DNA of 64,000 nt. Source: Enterobacter asburiae (GTDB lineage Bacteria > Pseudomonadota > Gammaproteobacteria > Enterobacterales > Enterobacteriaceae). A program made the translations under genes and the position numbers. Location: assembly GCF_021440515.1 (NCBI RefSeq), contig NZ_JAKCMV010000029.1:34215-98214 (forward strand), in the 5' to 3' direction. Positions 26,729 through 35,995 of the stretch are shown here, in pieces (the stretch's first letter is position 1; the number at the start of each line of letters is the position of its first letter). A model generated the notes under the pieces. The model saw only the letters and a list, made by a program, of their open reading frames with translations. It had not been told where the DNA came from and searched no databases.

Positions 26729-28324
26729 GTGTTAGTTACCAGCAACGTCACTATGCAGTTTGGCAGTAAGCCGCTGTTCGAAAACATTTCCGTCAAATTT
26801 GGCGGCGGCAACCGTTACGGCCTGATTGGTGCCAACGGTAGCGGTAAATCCACCTTTATGAAAATCCTCGGCGGTGACTTAGAGCCGACGCTTGGCAACG
26901 TATCGCTCGATCCTAACGAGCGTATCGGTAAGCTGCGTCAGGATCAGTTTGCCTTCGAAGAGTTCACCGTGCTCGACACCGTGATCATGGGGCACGGCGA
27001 GCTGTGGGAAGTGAAGCAGGAGCGCGATCGCATCTACGCGCTGGCCGAAATGAGCGAAGAAGACGGCTACAAAGTAGCAGATCTGGAAACCCAGTACGGC
27101 GAGATGGACGGTTATTCCGCCGAAGCGCGCGCGGGCGAGCTGCTGCTCGGCGTGGGCATTCCGGTTGAACAGCATTACGGCCCGATGAGCGAAGTCGCGC
27201 CTGGCTGGAAGCTGCGTGTGCTGCTGGCACAGGCGCTGTTCTCCAACCCTGACATCCTGCTGCTCGATGAACCGACGAACAACCTGGACATCGACACCAT
27301 TCGCTGGCTGGAGCAGACGCTGAACGATCGCGACAGCACCATGATCATCATCTCGCACGACCGTCACTTCCTGAACATGGTCTGTACCCACATGGCGGAT
27401 CTGGACTACGGCGAGCTGCGCGTCTACCCGGGCAACTACGACGAATACATGACCGCCGCCACCCAGGCGCGCGAACGTCTGCTGGCCGACAACGCCAAGA
27501 AAAAGGCACAGATTGCCGACCTGCAATCCTTCGTGAGCCGCTTTAGCGCCAACGCTTCTAAATCCCGTCAGGCAACCTCGCGCGCCCGTCAGATTGATAA
27601 AATCAAACTCGACGAAGTGAAAGCGTCCAGCCGTCAGAACCCGTTCATCCGCTTTGAGCAGGATAAGAAACTGTTCCGTAACGCGCTGGAAGTGGAAGCC
27701 CTGTCCAAAGGCTTTGAAAACGGTCCGCTGTTTAAAAACTTCAACCTGCTGCTGGAAGTGGGCGAGAAGATTGCCATCCTCGGCGCGAACGGCGTGGGTA
27801 AATCCACCATGCTGAAAACGCTGGTGGGCGAACTTCAGCCGGACAACGGCACCGTGAAATGGTCTGAAAACGCGCAGATTGGCTATTACGCGCAGGACCA
27901 CGAGTATGAGTTCGAAAACGACCTGACCGTGTTCGACTGGATGAGCCAGTGGAAGCAGGAAGGCGACGACGAGCAGGCGGTGCGCAGCATTCTGGGGCGT
28001 CTGCTGTTCAGCCAGGACGACATCAAAAAGCCTGCTAAAGTGCTCTCCGGTGGTGAGAAGGGCCGTATGCTGTTCGGCAAGCTGATGATGGAAAAACCAA
28101 ACATTCTGGTGATGGATGAACCAACCAACCACCTGGATATGGAATCCATCGAATCGCTGAACATGGCGCTGGAGATGTATCAGGGCACCCTGATCTTCGT
28201 GTCCCACGACCGTGAATTTGTCAGCTCGCTGGCGACCCGCGTGATCGAAATTACGCCAGAGCGCCTGGTGGACTTCACCGGTAACTATGAAGACTACCTG
28301 CGCAGCAAAGGTATCGACAACTAA
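26729..28324 (+). CDS. ybiT: YbiT, ABC-F ATPase acting on ribosomes
   Basis: The 531-residue ABC-F protein is a cytosolic twin ATPase that binds the ribosomal E site and modulates translation; it is not a transporter. First domain: Walker [10 protein letters not shown] (about 36-44), Walker [14 protein letters not shown]. Linker: a charged coiled coil of about 80 residues (about 240-320). Second domain: GANGVGKST, signature LSGGEKGRM, Walker [11 protein letters not shown]. The start is GTG at 26729 with AGGA eight bases before. An ERIC element follows the stop immediately. Confidence 0.95.
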   Translation: MLVTSNVTMQFGSKPLFENISVKFGGGNRYGLIGANGSGKSTFMKILGGDLEPTLGNVSLDPNERIGKLRQDQFAFEEFTVLDTVIMGHGELWEVKQERDRIYALAEMSEEDGYKVADLETQYGEMDGYSAEARAGELLLGVGIPVEQHYGPMSEVAPGWKLRVLLAQALFSNPDILLLDEPTNNLDIDTIRWLEQTLNDRDSTMIIISHDRHFLNMVCTHMADLDYGELRVYPGNYDEYMTAATQARERLLADNAKKKAQIADLQSFVSRFSANASKSRQATSRARQIDKIKLDEVKASSRQNPFIRFEQDKKLFRNALEVEALSKGFENGPLFKNFNLLLEVGEKIAILGANGVGKSTMLKTLVGELQPDNGTVKWSENAQIGYYAQDHEYEFENDLTVFDWMSQWKQEGDDEQAVRSILGRLLFSQDDIKKPAKVLSGGEKGRMLFGKLMMEKPNILVMDEPTNHLDMESIESLNMALEMYQGTLIFVSHDREFVSSLATRVIEITPERLVDFTGNYEDYLRSKGIDN

Positions 28325-28449
28325 TTTCCCGTCGTCTTTCACGCTGTAGATGCGTTGGCTTCACCTGTTCACCCCGGTCACTTACTTATGTAAGCTCCCG
28401 GGGATTCACAGGTTTGCCGCCTTCCTACAGCGCGAAATACTTAGGGAAA
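28325..28449. repeat. ERIC element
   Basis: This is a 125-bp imperfect palindrome whose ends (TTTCCC..TTTC.CGCTGTAG and its complement CTACAGCG.GAAA..GGGAAA) frame a core. The core contains GTCACTTACTTATGTAAGC and the adjoining GGGGATTCAC, which are the diagnostic ERIC sequences. It starts right after the ybiT stop and would be included in the ybiT transcript. Confidence 0.92.
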
Positions 28450-28466
28450 CGAGTCGTGCTTTTATT

Positions 28467-28512
28467 CCCTCTCCCCGTGGGAGAGGGTTAGGGTGAGGGC
28501 ATCAGGCCGCAC
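28467..28512. repeat. GGGAGAGGG-type palindromic repeat, copy 2
   Basis: CCCTCTCCCCGTGGGAGAGGG hairpin plus TTAGGGTGAGGGCATCAGGCCGCAC tail (in two parts). It lies next to the ERIC element and reaches the stop codon of the GH31 gene, as copy 1 does with opgE. Confidence 0.85.
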
Positions 28513-30875
28513 TACACCACCCACTCGCTCCCCTCAACCCCATTCACCCGCAGCTTACGTTTTTCCCCCGCCGGTAACGACACCTTCAGCGCTTTCCACG
28601 CCGGACGGTAATCCCCGCGCGCATTCACCGTCAGGTCAATGACCGAACCGCTGCACGTCATCTCCCACTCCACCCACAGCGCGTTGCCGTTCTGGTAACC
28701 CCAGCTTTCGCCGTCATCCTCAAACAGCAGGCCGGAACTCGTCCCTGTGCCTTTCAGCGGGAACAGCTTCAGCTCGCGGGTATCGTCTTTCTCAGCGGAA
28801 ACGTGCGTAATACGCTCGCTGAGCGGCAGACCCGCCCCGGCGCGCACCAGCAGCGGCAGTTTTTCCAGCGGCGCGTCGCGCACGATCCACTGCCCGCCCG
28901 CAAACCACTCGTGGGTATAAAAATCGTACCAGCCGGTTTCGTTATCCGGCAGCCAGAGGCGGCGCTCGCGCTGTCCGGCCTCCACCACGCTTGCCACCAG
29001 CAGGTCGCGCCCCAGCAGGAACTCATCGCACTCTTCAAACGTCTGCACGTCGTGCTCGTGATCGAGGAAGGTCGGGCGCAGCATCGGCTCGTCGTCGGCG
29101 TGCGCCTGCCAGAGCAGGGTGTAGAGATAGGGCAGCAGACGATAGCGCAGCTCAATCGCGCCGCGAATAGCGGGGGTGACGCCCGGATACATCCACGGCT
29201 CGTTGACCGTGTGGTCATCGTTCCACGAGTGAATGGTAAAGCGCGGATGCATCACGCCGTTTTGCACCCAGCGCACGAACAGCTCGGCGTCGGGCTTATC
29301 GCCGGAGAAACCGCCGACGTCGTGACCCACGTTAAACAGCCCGGACAAACTCATGCCCAGCCCCATGCGGGTGTTATAGCGCAGCGTTTCCCAGCTGGTG
29401 CGGTTGTCGCCGCTCCAGGTCTGCACGTAGCGCTGCATCCCGGCGCAGCCGGAACGGGAGATCAGATACGGGCGCTTTTCCGGAGCAAAGCGCTGCTGGG
29501 CTTCCAGCGAGGCGCGCATCATCAGCAGCGGCATCACCGGACGGATATGCTTGATGGCGATCTCTTTGCCGAAGCCGTGACAGCGGGCTTCACCGTCCCA
29601 CACTTCGAACTCGTTATTGTCGTTCCAGGTGGAGTCAATCCCCATCTCCAGCAGCTGCGTGGTCACGCCGTTCTGCCACCACTGCACCGTCTGCGGGTTG
29701 GTAAAGTCGAGATGCGAGCCTTCATCGTCCCAGAAGCTTGAACGCTCCGGCGCATCGGTTTCTGAATCCCGGATGAACAGGCCGCGCTCCGCCACCTCGT
29801 TATAGCGCGGGTGATCCTGCAACAGGCACGGCTTAATGTTTGCCGCAAGCTTCAGCCCCGCGTCGTGGAACGCCTGGGTCATCACCTTTGGCTGCGGCAC
29901 TTTGTCGTAGTTCCAGTTGAAGACGTAGCGCTTGCCGTCGATGGAGGTGTAGCCGGAAGAGAGCTGGAACGAGTCGCATGGGATCGCGTGTTCTTCACAC
30001 AGGCGGATAAAGTTCATCAGCTGATTTTGCGCGTCCGGCGCGTCGGTGTAGTGCATGGTCGAGCCGCTGTAGCCCAGGCTCCATTTTGGCCCGAACAGCG
30101 TCTTCCCGGTCAGGCGCACAAAGGCTTTGGTGACGTCCAGCACCCGTTTGCCGGTAAAAATGTAGTAATCGATATCGCCCGCTTCCGCCTGCCAGCGGCG
30201 GTAGGCCGTGTGGTAGTTGTCGATCTCGTTACCCAGATCCAGCCAGCAGCTGCTCAGGTTGTCGTAAAACAGGCCGTAGCTCACATCGTCGCGGCGGGCG
30301 AGGGTGAACGGAATGTGCTTGTACAGCGGATCGGTGCTGGCGGCGTTATAGCCCATCGCGTCGAGGTTACGCATTTCGAAGCGCTTACCGTTGCGCTGCA
30401 AATCGCCCGCTTTCTCGCCAAGACCATAGAAACGCTCGTCCTTGCGGCGGCTCAGGTAGTGCGCCACCCCGTCGCCGTGGGCGTTCAGCAGATAGGCGCT
30501 GGTCGGGCGGTCGTTGACCAGCGGCTGCCACTCGCCCGCGTCGTTGCGGTAGTCCCACTCCAGCCACAGCGGCTGATGCACGGTCACGCGCAGCCGTTCA
30601 GTCGCCACGGTGACGGTGTCGTCCTGCTGCGTCAGCGTCCACGCCGGGCAGGTAAAACCGCTTAAATCGTCACGACGGCGACCTTCCCACGGCACGTCTT
30701 GTTCCGGGGCGATGCTCCAGGTGCGGTCGAGCGCCAGTTCGCCTTTGCGTTTAATCAGCACGCGGAACAGGTTCTCTTCCAGCACATACAGGCACAGGCG
30801 GTGCTGCTTATCGACCATCAGTTCCAGATGGTTCGCCGACTGCGTTTCTACGGTCCAGTTTTTCAGGGTTTTCAT
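28512..30875 (-). CDS. Glycoside hydrolase family 31 alpha-glycosidase
   Basis: The 787-residue GH31 enzyme hydrolyses alpha-glycosides. It has an N-terminal beta-sandwich (about 1-255), then a TIM barrel starting FGPKWSLGY. The nucleophile is Asp419 in STWNDNNE, the acid/base probably Asp490 in QTWSGDNRTSW, followed by beta-rich C-terminal domains. No signal peptide, so it is cytoplasmic. The ATG at 30875 (MKTLKNW) is favoured over an upstream frame start. It lies 17 bases after the stop of the MFS gene, with which it forms an operon, so it probably acts on a sugar imported by that carrier. It resembles YicI-type enzymes in class; exact substrate unknown. Confidence 0.88.
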   Translation of the reverse strand: MKTLKNWTVETQSANHLELMVDKQHRLCLYVLEENLFRVLIKRKGELALDRTWSIAPEQDVPWEGRRRDDLSGFTCPAWTLTQQDDTVTVATERLRVTVHQPLWLEWDYRNDAGEWQPLVNDRPTSAYLLNAHGDGVAHYLSRRKDERFYGLGEKAGDLQRNGKRFEMRNLDAMGYNAASTDPLYKHIPFTLARRDDVSYGLFYDNLSSCWLDLGNEIDNYHTAYRRWQAEAGDIDYYIFTGKRVLDVTKAFVRLTGKTLFGPKWSLGYSGSTMHYTDAPDAQNQLMNFIRLCEEHAIPCDSFQLSSGYTSIDGKRYVFNWNYDKVPQPKVMTQAFHDAGLKLAANIKPCLLQDHPRYNEVAERGLFIRDSETDAPERSSFWDDEGSHLDFTNPQTVQWWQNGVTTQLLEMGIDSTWNDNNEFEVWDGEARCHGFGKEIAIKHIRPVMPLLMMRASLEAQQRFAPEKRPYLISRSGCAGMQRYVQTWSGDNRTSWETLRYNTRMGLGMSLSGLFNVGHDVGGFSGDKPDAELFVRWVQNGVMHPRFTIHSWNDDHTVNEPWMYPGVTPAIRGAIELRYRLLPYLYTLLWQAHADDEPMLRPTFLDHEHDVQTFEECDEFLLGRDLLVASVVEAGQRERRLWLPDNETGWYDFYTHEWFAGGQWIVRDAPLEKLPLLVRAGAGLPLSERITHVSAEKDDTRELKLFPLKGTGTSSGLLFEDDGESWGYQNGNALWVEWEMTCSGSVIDLTVNARGDYRPAWKALKVSLPAGEKRKLRVNGVEGSEWVV

Positions 30876-30892
30876 ATGCAATACATCCACTA

Positions 30893-32194
30893 TCAGGCGC
30901 GCGTGGCGCGACGTTCAGCAATAAATGCTACCAGGAAGACAGCGCCAATCAGGTCAAAGAAGCCCATGGCGATAAAGAGCGGGTTAAAGCCGATTTTGTC
31001 GGCGGTCACGCCGATTAACAGCGAGAACAGGAAGCTGGCGATCCACGCCGCCGAGCCGCGCATCCCGTTGACGGTGGCCATCTGGCCTTTGTCGAAGGAC
31101 TCCACCACCAGGGCGCTCAACATGCAGGAGATGATCTGGTGCCCGAAGCCGCCGATGGAGATCAGCACGATGGTGATGTACGGGTCGCGGGTGATGGCGA
31201 CGATGCCCAGGGAGATCATCAGGAACGCGCCGGTCACCGAGCTTGCCACCACCGAGTTCACGCGGGAGCAGCCGAACAGGCGGGTATACAGGCGGGTGAG
31301 ATAGCCGCTTGCCACGCTGCCGAGGTCGGCGGCCAGGAACGGCAGCCAGGCGAACATCGCAATTTGCTTCAGATCCATGCCGTGCTCTTTGGCGAGATAC
31401 AGCGGCACCCAGAAGCTCAGCACTGCCCAGGCCGGTTCCGCCATAAAGGCCGGGATGGCGATACCGTAAAAGCGTTTGTTTTTGGATACGGTTTTCAGCG
31501 CGGTCAGGAAGGGCAGCTTCACCGCAGGCGGCTCGTTGTCCTGCTTGATAAACGCCAGCTCGTCCTTGCCCAGGTTCGGGTGCTGTTCAGGGTTATGGTA
31601 GAACGCCCACCAGAGGAGCACCCACAGCAGCGCCAGCACGCCGGTGAACATAAATGCACCCTGCCAGCCAAAGGACGCGTGAGCAAAATAGATGATGGGC
31701 GGCGCCAGCATTGCGCCCACCGAGAAGCCCACGCCCGCCCAGCCCGCTGCCACAGGGCGTTCTGATTTCGGGAACCATTCGCCGATGGTTTTGGCGTTCG
31801 CCGGGGTCGCGGCGGCTTCGGAAGCGCCCATAAAGAAGCGCAGGATGGCGAGATGCAGCCAGCTTCCGGCACCCGCATGGAAAATACACATCAGCGCCCA
31901 GAGTCCGGCGCAGACCATAAAGCCAATTTTCAGGCCGATAACATCAATCAGCCAGCCGCACAGGGGCTGGAAAATGGTGTAGGCAATCTGGAACGCGCCG
32001 ACAATCCACGAATACTGCTCGGTGGTAATGCCCAGGCTCTCTTTCAGCTCTGGCGCGAGAATACCCAGGGAGTTACGGGTGATGTAGTTAACGGTGACGC
32101 CCAGTAAAAACAGGACCAGAACATACCAGCGCAGGTTCTTAATGACCCGGCGGGTTTTGCTGGCGGTGACGGTGTTATTGATGTCCTGACTCAT
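30893..32194 (-). CDS. MFS transporter, anion:cation symporter (ExuT/GudP-like) family
   Basis: The 433-residue twelve-helix carrier of the major facilitator superfamily has the ACS-family pattern in its first half (VNYITRNSLGILAPELK, then GWLIDVIGLKIG as motif A). Members usually carry sugar acids such as hexuronates, but some carry neutral glycosides. The ATG at 32194 (MSQDINN) has GGAGAGAGAA upstream; 59 further upstream codons in frame are not protein-like. First gene of the operon with the GH31 enzyme, and divergent from a LacI-type regulator. Confidence 0.88.
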   Translation of the reverse strand: MSQDINNTVTASKTRRVIKNLRWYVLVLFLLGVTVNYITRNSLGILAPELKESLGITTEQYSWIVGAFQIAYTIFQPLCGWLIDVIGLKIGFMVCAGLWALMCIFHAGAGSWLHLAILRFFMGASEAAATPANAKTIGEWFPKSERPVAAGWAGVGFSVGAMLAPPIIYFAHASFGWQGAFMFTGVLALLWVLLWWAFYHNPEQHPNLGKDELAFIKQDNEPPAVKLPFLTALKTVSKNKRFYGIAIPAFMAEPAWAVLSFWVPLYLAKEHGMDLKQIAMFAWLPFLAADLGSVASGYLTRLYTRLFGCSRVNSVVASSVTGAFLMISLGIVAITRDPYITIVLISIGGFGHQIISCMLSALVVESFDKGQMATVNGMRGSAAWIASFLFSLLIGVTADKIGFNPLFIAMGFFDLIGAVFLVAFIAERRATRA

Positions 32195-32383
32195 TTCTCT
32201 CTCCACAAGCGGACGGTAGGGGATAGACGTTTCAAGTGTCACACGCATTTTTATAGGGCTTTGATAGTTATCCATTTTGTCGCGCAAAGTTGCTATACAA
32301 CTAGTATGGAAGTGGTGTGACAAATCCACCTTAAGGGAGAAAATGGGCAGGCAATAGCGGATTTTGTGCAAGCTTTCTCATAA

Positions 32384-32397
32384 CTGACGTCAATTGT
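32384..32397. promoter_or_regulatory. Possible LacI-family operator
   Basis: AACTGACGTCAATT is a near-perfect 14-bp dyad with the central CG typical of LacI-family sites, in the gap between the MFS gene and the regulator. Only sequence symmetry supports it. Confidence 0.35.
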
Positions 32398-32483
32398 TTG
32401 TCATCATCGCATTAATCCCGCTTGTGGCAGGAGAGTCACGCGATGAAAAAATTTTCATTTGGCAAACGGAGCCAGATCACAAA

Positions 32484-33557
32484 ATGGATAAAAGGCTAAA
32501 AATCGCTGAAATTGCCAGCCGCACGCAGCTTTCAATCAGCACGGTTTCACGGGTCCTGGCGGGCAAGGCGAATACCAGTGAAAAAGCACGCGCGAAGGTG
32601 CTGGAGTGCGCGCGGGCGCTGGGCGTGATGGACGGTATGGCGGCGGGCAGGTTGCTGCTCAATAGTCTGGTGGTTTTCGCGCCGCAGCGCGCCTTTGACG
32701 AGCGGTCCGACATCTTTTACTACCGTGTGATCCAGAGCCTCAGCAAAGGGCTGGCCGCACACGACGTTCGGCTGCGCTATTGCGCGCTGGAGGAGAACGA
32801 CAGCGACGCGCAGCTGTTTCTGACGCGCATGAACGACGCCGATACCCAGGCCGCGATCTTGCTGGGCATCGACGATCCGCACATTCACGATCTGGCCGTG
32901 GACGTCGGCAAGCCCTGTCTGCTGATCAACTGTCGCGACAGGCTGATGCGCCTGCCTGCGGTCGCGCCCGATCACCGCGCCATTGGCGAGCGGGCGGCGG
33001 AATACCTGTTTGAGATGGGGCACCGTGAGGTGATGAACGTGCTCTGCCTGCGCCGCTATACGATGGAGCTGCGCCTGGCGGGGATTCGGGATGCGTGGCA
33101 CGCCCACAACCTGAAGTTTACCGACAAACGCGATCTGCTGGTGGTGCCAAGCTTCAGCGCGCGCGAAACGGAGCAGCAGGTCAGCGACTGGCTCTGCCAG
33201 CGGCAGGGGAAAGATTTGCCCACCGCATTTCTGGTCGGCGGCGATTTTATGGCGGCGGGAACCATCAGCGCCTTACAAAAGCTGGGACTGCGGGTGCCGC
33301 AGGACGTGTCGGTGATGAGTATCGACGGCTTTAACCTGGCGGCGATCCAGGACGTGCCGCTGACGGCGGTCCACGTTCCGCGCGATGAACTGGGTACAGA
33401 GGCGGTGCTTATGCTTCAGCAGCGGCTGATGCGCCCGGATGCGCCAACGGGCACGCTGTTGATTAACGGGACGCTGACGGTGAGGGGATCGGTCAGGCGG
33501 ATACGTCAGGGGAAACGACGCACCGCCGTTGACCGGGAAGGGCTTTACGACAGCTAG
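32484..33557 (+). CDS. LacI-family transcriptional regulator
   Basis: The 357-residue regulator has the LacI helix-turn-helix at the N-terminus (KIAEIASRTQLSISTVSRVLAGKANTSEKARAKV in outline, about 6-39; hinge helix following). A periplasmic-binding-like effector domain ends with SVMSIDGFNLA. The ATG at 32484 starts the HTH at the usual distance; the ribosome site is weak. It probably controls the divergent MFS-GH31 operon. Its TAG stop overlaps the TAG stop of ybiU on the other strand by two bases. Confidence 0.9.
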   Translation: MDKRLKIAEIASRTQLSISTVSRVLAGKANTSEKARAKVLECARALGVMDGMAAGRLLLNSLVVFAPQRAFDERSDIFYYRVIQSLSKGLAAHDVRLRYCALEENDSDAQLFLTRMNDADTQAAILLGIDDPHIHDLAVDVGKPCLLINCRDRLMRLPAVAPDHRAIGERAAEYLFEMGHREVMNVLCLRRYTMELRLAGIRDAWHAHNLKFTDKRDLLVVPSFSARETEQQVSDWLCQRQGKDLPTAFLVGGDFMAAGTISALQKLGLRVPQDVSVMSIDGFNLAAIQDVPLTAVHVPRDELGTEAVLMLQQRLMRPDAPTGTLLINGTLTVRGSVRRIRQGKRRTAVDREGLYDS

Positions 33558-34816
33558 GCCATGCCCAGCGCGCGCTTGCCGTGGATGTTCAAATCGTCCA
33601 GGGTAAAGCGGTCCTGCCACGCTTTTTCATAATCCTCGCGCGGGAAGTCCCCCGGCGATGCGCCCGTTTCCAGCGCCGCTTTCACCTTCTGCGCGTAGGC
33701 GAGGTTCTTCTCACACATCGGCGCGGCAGGGATATACATCACGTTGCCCCAGCCCTGCTGATTTTCTACCGGCGCGACCGAGTGGATCACGTCGCAATGC
33801 CACCACACCGAATCACCCGCCTCCAGCGCCGGAATGCTGGTCAGGGCTTCAATCAACAGCGGATGCCATTTTTCGGAAACCGGCAGCACGCGGCCCGGCG
33901 CCACGCCGCAAAGTTCATCTTCCGGCACATCGTCCAGCAGCGGACGCAGCAGGATATAGGCCATCGCTTCTGGGATCGGAACCACGTGCAGCAGCCCCTG
34001 GCCGGGGATCATATCCGACAGCGCCGTCCAGCCCTGGAAGGTGCGGAACACCGAGCATTTGGTGGTGTTATCGACGGTGTACTCTTCCACCTCGGTACGA
34101 TGCGCGGCGTTCCACGGATCGTACTGATCGACGTTACCGTCAAACACGCGGGCGAAGACCTGCTGATAGGCCGGCAGCAGCCAGCGCTCCAGCGCGCCGG
34201 AGTCGGTATGCGCTCCGAGGCCTTTCGACGTGGTTCCCGGCGGGCGACGACGAATGCGATCCGGGTAAATCACGCTCACGTCCGGATTAAACCACTGTTT
34301 GCCGTTGCTCTCGAATGTCCATAAACGGTTCAGGAACGACTGCACCTGCGCCATCTCTTCGCTCTGACGCGCCTGCATCTGCGCCTGCGACCAGTAGATC
34401 GGGTAGATCTCCGGGCGGGAGGCCGTCAGGGTGCCGAAGAAGTTATCCCCCGGCCCTTTGTAGATGTCGTCAAACTTGTTGCGATCGAGGTAGTCAAGCA
34501 TCGACTGATCCCACGCCAGCGCCTGCTCGCGCGGGAAGTGGCCTTTGATCACGGCGCAGCCCCGGCGTTTGACCGCCTCGCGCTGCGCGTCGGTAATGGT
34601 GCCCTTTTTCACATCCTCAAACGGGATGACCGGCCACACGGATTCACCTCTGGTTTTGAGGGCGTTAATCTCCGCCACGCGGGCGGCGATCCTGTCGCTT
34701 AACGCGTCGAACACCGCCTGAACGTCGCCGATCTGCGCGCGCAGTTCGCGCTTCATCTGACGGATTGCCGCTTTGTGGTCGGCAGGCAAAATTTCACTGG
34801 TAAAGGTCAACGTCAT
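33554..34816 (-). CDS. ybiU: YbiU, DUF1479 family protein
   Basis: The 420-residue cytoplasmic protein of the DUF1479 family matches E. coli YbiU. The fold is related to Fe(II)/2-oxoglutarate dioxygenases: a possible metal triad lies in GAHTDSGALERW (HxD) and a later His in WHCDVIHSVAP. No reaction has been established. The start at 34816 is the first Met of the family. The gene stands alone, convergent with the LacI-type gene, with stop codons sharing the palindrome CTAG. Confidence 0.88.
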   Translation of the reverse strand: MTLTFTSEILPADHKAAIRQMKRELRAQIGDVQAVFDALSDRIAARVAEINALKTRGESVWPVIPFEDVKKGTITDAQREAVKRRGCAVIKGHFPREQALAWDQSMLDYLDRNKFDDIYKGPGDNFFGTLTASRPEIYPIYWSQAQMQARQSEEMAQVQSFLNRLWTFESNGKQWFNPDVSVIYPDRIRRRPPGTTSKGLGAHTDSGALERWLLPAYQQVFARVFDGNVDQYDPWNAAHRTEVEEYTVDNTTKCSVFRTFQGWTALSDMIPGQGLLHVVPIPEAMAYILLRPLLDDVPEDELCGVAPGRVLPVSEKWHPLLIEALTSIPALEAGDSVWWHCDVIHSVAPVENQQGWGNVMYIPAAPMCEKNLAYAQKVKAALETGASPGDFPREDYEKAWQDRFTLDDLNIHGKRALGMA

Positions 34817-34936
34817 AACCGCCTCGCATCTTTCATTCGAAAGTAAAAGTGTCTACAAGTGATACTTTAAGTTAAAAATAAGTTAATGCAAGTTTAAAAA
34901 CTTGACGCATTGCACAGGACGGGAAAAGAGTGAAAT

Positions 34937-34954
34937 GCCGGGACGGCGCCCGGC
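34937..34954 (-). terminator. Probable terminator of ybiV
   Basis: GCCGGG and CCCGGC form a stem with loop ACGGCG, 9 bases after the ybiV stop. On the minus strand it is followed by ATTTCACTCTTTT. Confidence 0.6.
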
Positions 34955-34962
34955 TGGGAAGA

Positions 34963-35778
34963 TCAGATATCGAACGGGGAGTGGTTATCGAGCACGGCCT
35001 GAATCACGTTTAGCGCGCCCTGATGGTTGTTGTCGTCGGTGCCGTATCGGCTGATTGCCTTAATGCTGTCGGCGGCGTTGCCCATTGCGAAAGAGTAGTT
35101 CACCAGCTTGAGCATTTCGGCATCGTTACCGCTGTCGCCAATAGCGACGCACGCCTGCGGCGATACCTTCCAGCGCTTCAGCAGACGGCTAATGCCGTTC
35201 GCCTTGTGTAGGCCGGGAATAATCAAATCGACAAAACCAAAACCGCTGGTGACGGGCTTCATGATGCCGTCCAGGGAAACGTGGAGCTTGTCGACCAGCT
35301 CCGGTATATCGCTATCCGGCAGGTTCAGCGAGAACTTGAACAGCACGTCGTCGATGTCGCGGTAGTCGTCGATGCGCTTCAGACGGTGATAGTGTTTTGA
35401 CATCAGCGCCACGAACTCATCGGGGGCATTTTTGCCGACGTACGCGCTTTCCAGCCCGCAGGCCACGAAGTTTAGCTGTTTATCTCTCAGCAGTTCGCCG
35501 ATCACGATTTGCGATTCGTGGCGGGTCAATTCGCCGTGGAAAATCTGCTCGCCATGATCGAACACCAGAGCGCCGTTTTCTGCCACAAAGGAAATCTTGT
35601 CTTTCAGTTCCGGGAAGAAAGAGATGAGCTGGTAATACTGGTTGCCGCTGGCGACAACAAACTCAATGTCGCGGGCTTTAAGCTGTTCAAACTGTGCCTG
35701 GAAGCGGTCACGATCGTACTGCTTGGCATCATCAAGGAAAGTTCCGTCCATATCGGTGACGATAACTTTAACGGTCAT
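34963..35778 (-). CDS. ybiV: YbiV, HAD-family sugar phosphatase
   Basis: The 271-residue HAD superfamily Cof-type phosphatase (E. coli YbiV/SupH) hydrolyses phosphosugars such as erythrose-4-phosphate and ribose-5-phosphate and also FMN. Motif I is DMDGTFLD (about 8-15), motif II in VVASGNQ, motif III the conserved Lys in LHKANGI, motif [12 protein letters not shown]. The ATG at 35778 (MTVKVIVTD) is preceded by AGGAGCAC. A paralogue, YbjI, is encoded at 57668-58480. Confidence 0.95.
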   Translation of the reverse strand: MTVKVIVTDMDGTFLDDAKQYDRDRFQAQFEQLKARDIEFVVASGNQYYQLISFFPELKDKISFVAENGALVFDHGEQIFHGELTRHESQIVIGELLRDKQLNFVACGLESAYVGKNAPDEFVALMSKHYHRLKRIDDYRDIDDVLFKFSLNLPDSDIPELVDKLHVSLDGIMKPVTSGFGFVDLIIPGLHKANGISRLLKRWKVSPQACVAIGDSGNDAEMLKLVNYSFAMGNAADSIKAISRYGTDDNNHQGALNVIQAVLDNHSPFDI

Positions 35779-35867
35779 ACTGTGCTCCTGGGTCACTGCG
35801 TATTGAAACATTCTAATAACAAGGTGACGGGGAGCACAAATTTAATTTCATTCGAAAGTAAAAGCAA

Positions 35868-35892
35868 AACGGCAACCGACGTTGCCGTTTTT
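35868..35892. terminator. Second AAACGGCAAC/GTTGCCGTTT hairpin
   Basis: The stem AAACGGCAAC and GTTGCCGTTT around CGAC, with a T tail rightward, is nearly identical to the hairpin at 11379-11405 and again next to the GGGAGAGGG repeat. It lies upstream of ybiV and downstream of ybiW, so it may terminate leftward ybiW transcripts. Confidence 0.55.
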
Positions 35893-35902
35893 AGGGTTTT
35901 CT

Positions 35903-35989
35903 CCCTCTCCCCGTGGGAGAGGGCCGGGGTGAGGGCATCAGCGTGCGCATTTCCCCCTCACCCTAACCCTCTCCCTCAAGGGAGAGGGG
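35903..35989. repeat. GGGAGAGGG-type repeat, copy 3 (inverted pair)
   Basis: One unit (35903-35940, CCCTCTCCCCGTGGGAGAGGG and tail) is followed by a second in opposite orientation (35955-35989, CCCTCACCCTAACCCTCTCC...GGGAGAGGG). It is the only paired copy in the window. It ends a few bases before the ybiW stop. Confidence 0.85.
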
Positions 35990-35995
35990 ACAGAA

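Noticed and set aside
26879..28342. 487-codon minus-strand open frame opposite ybiT
   Set aside because: Shadow of the ABC-F gene; no domain-like features and no ribosome site.
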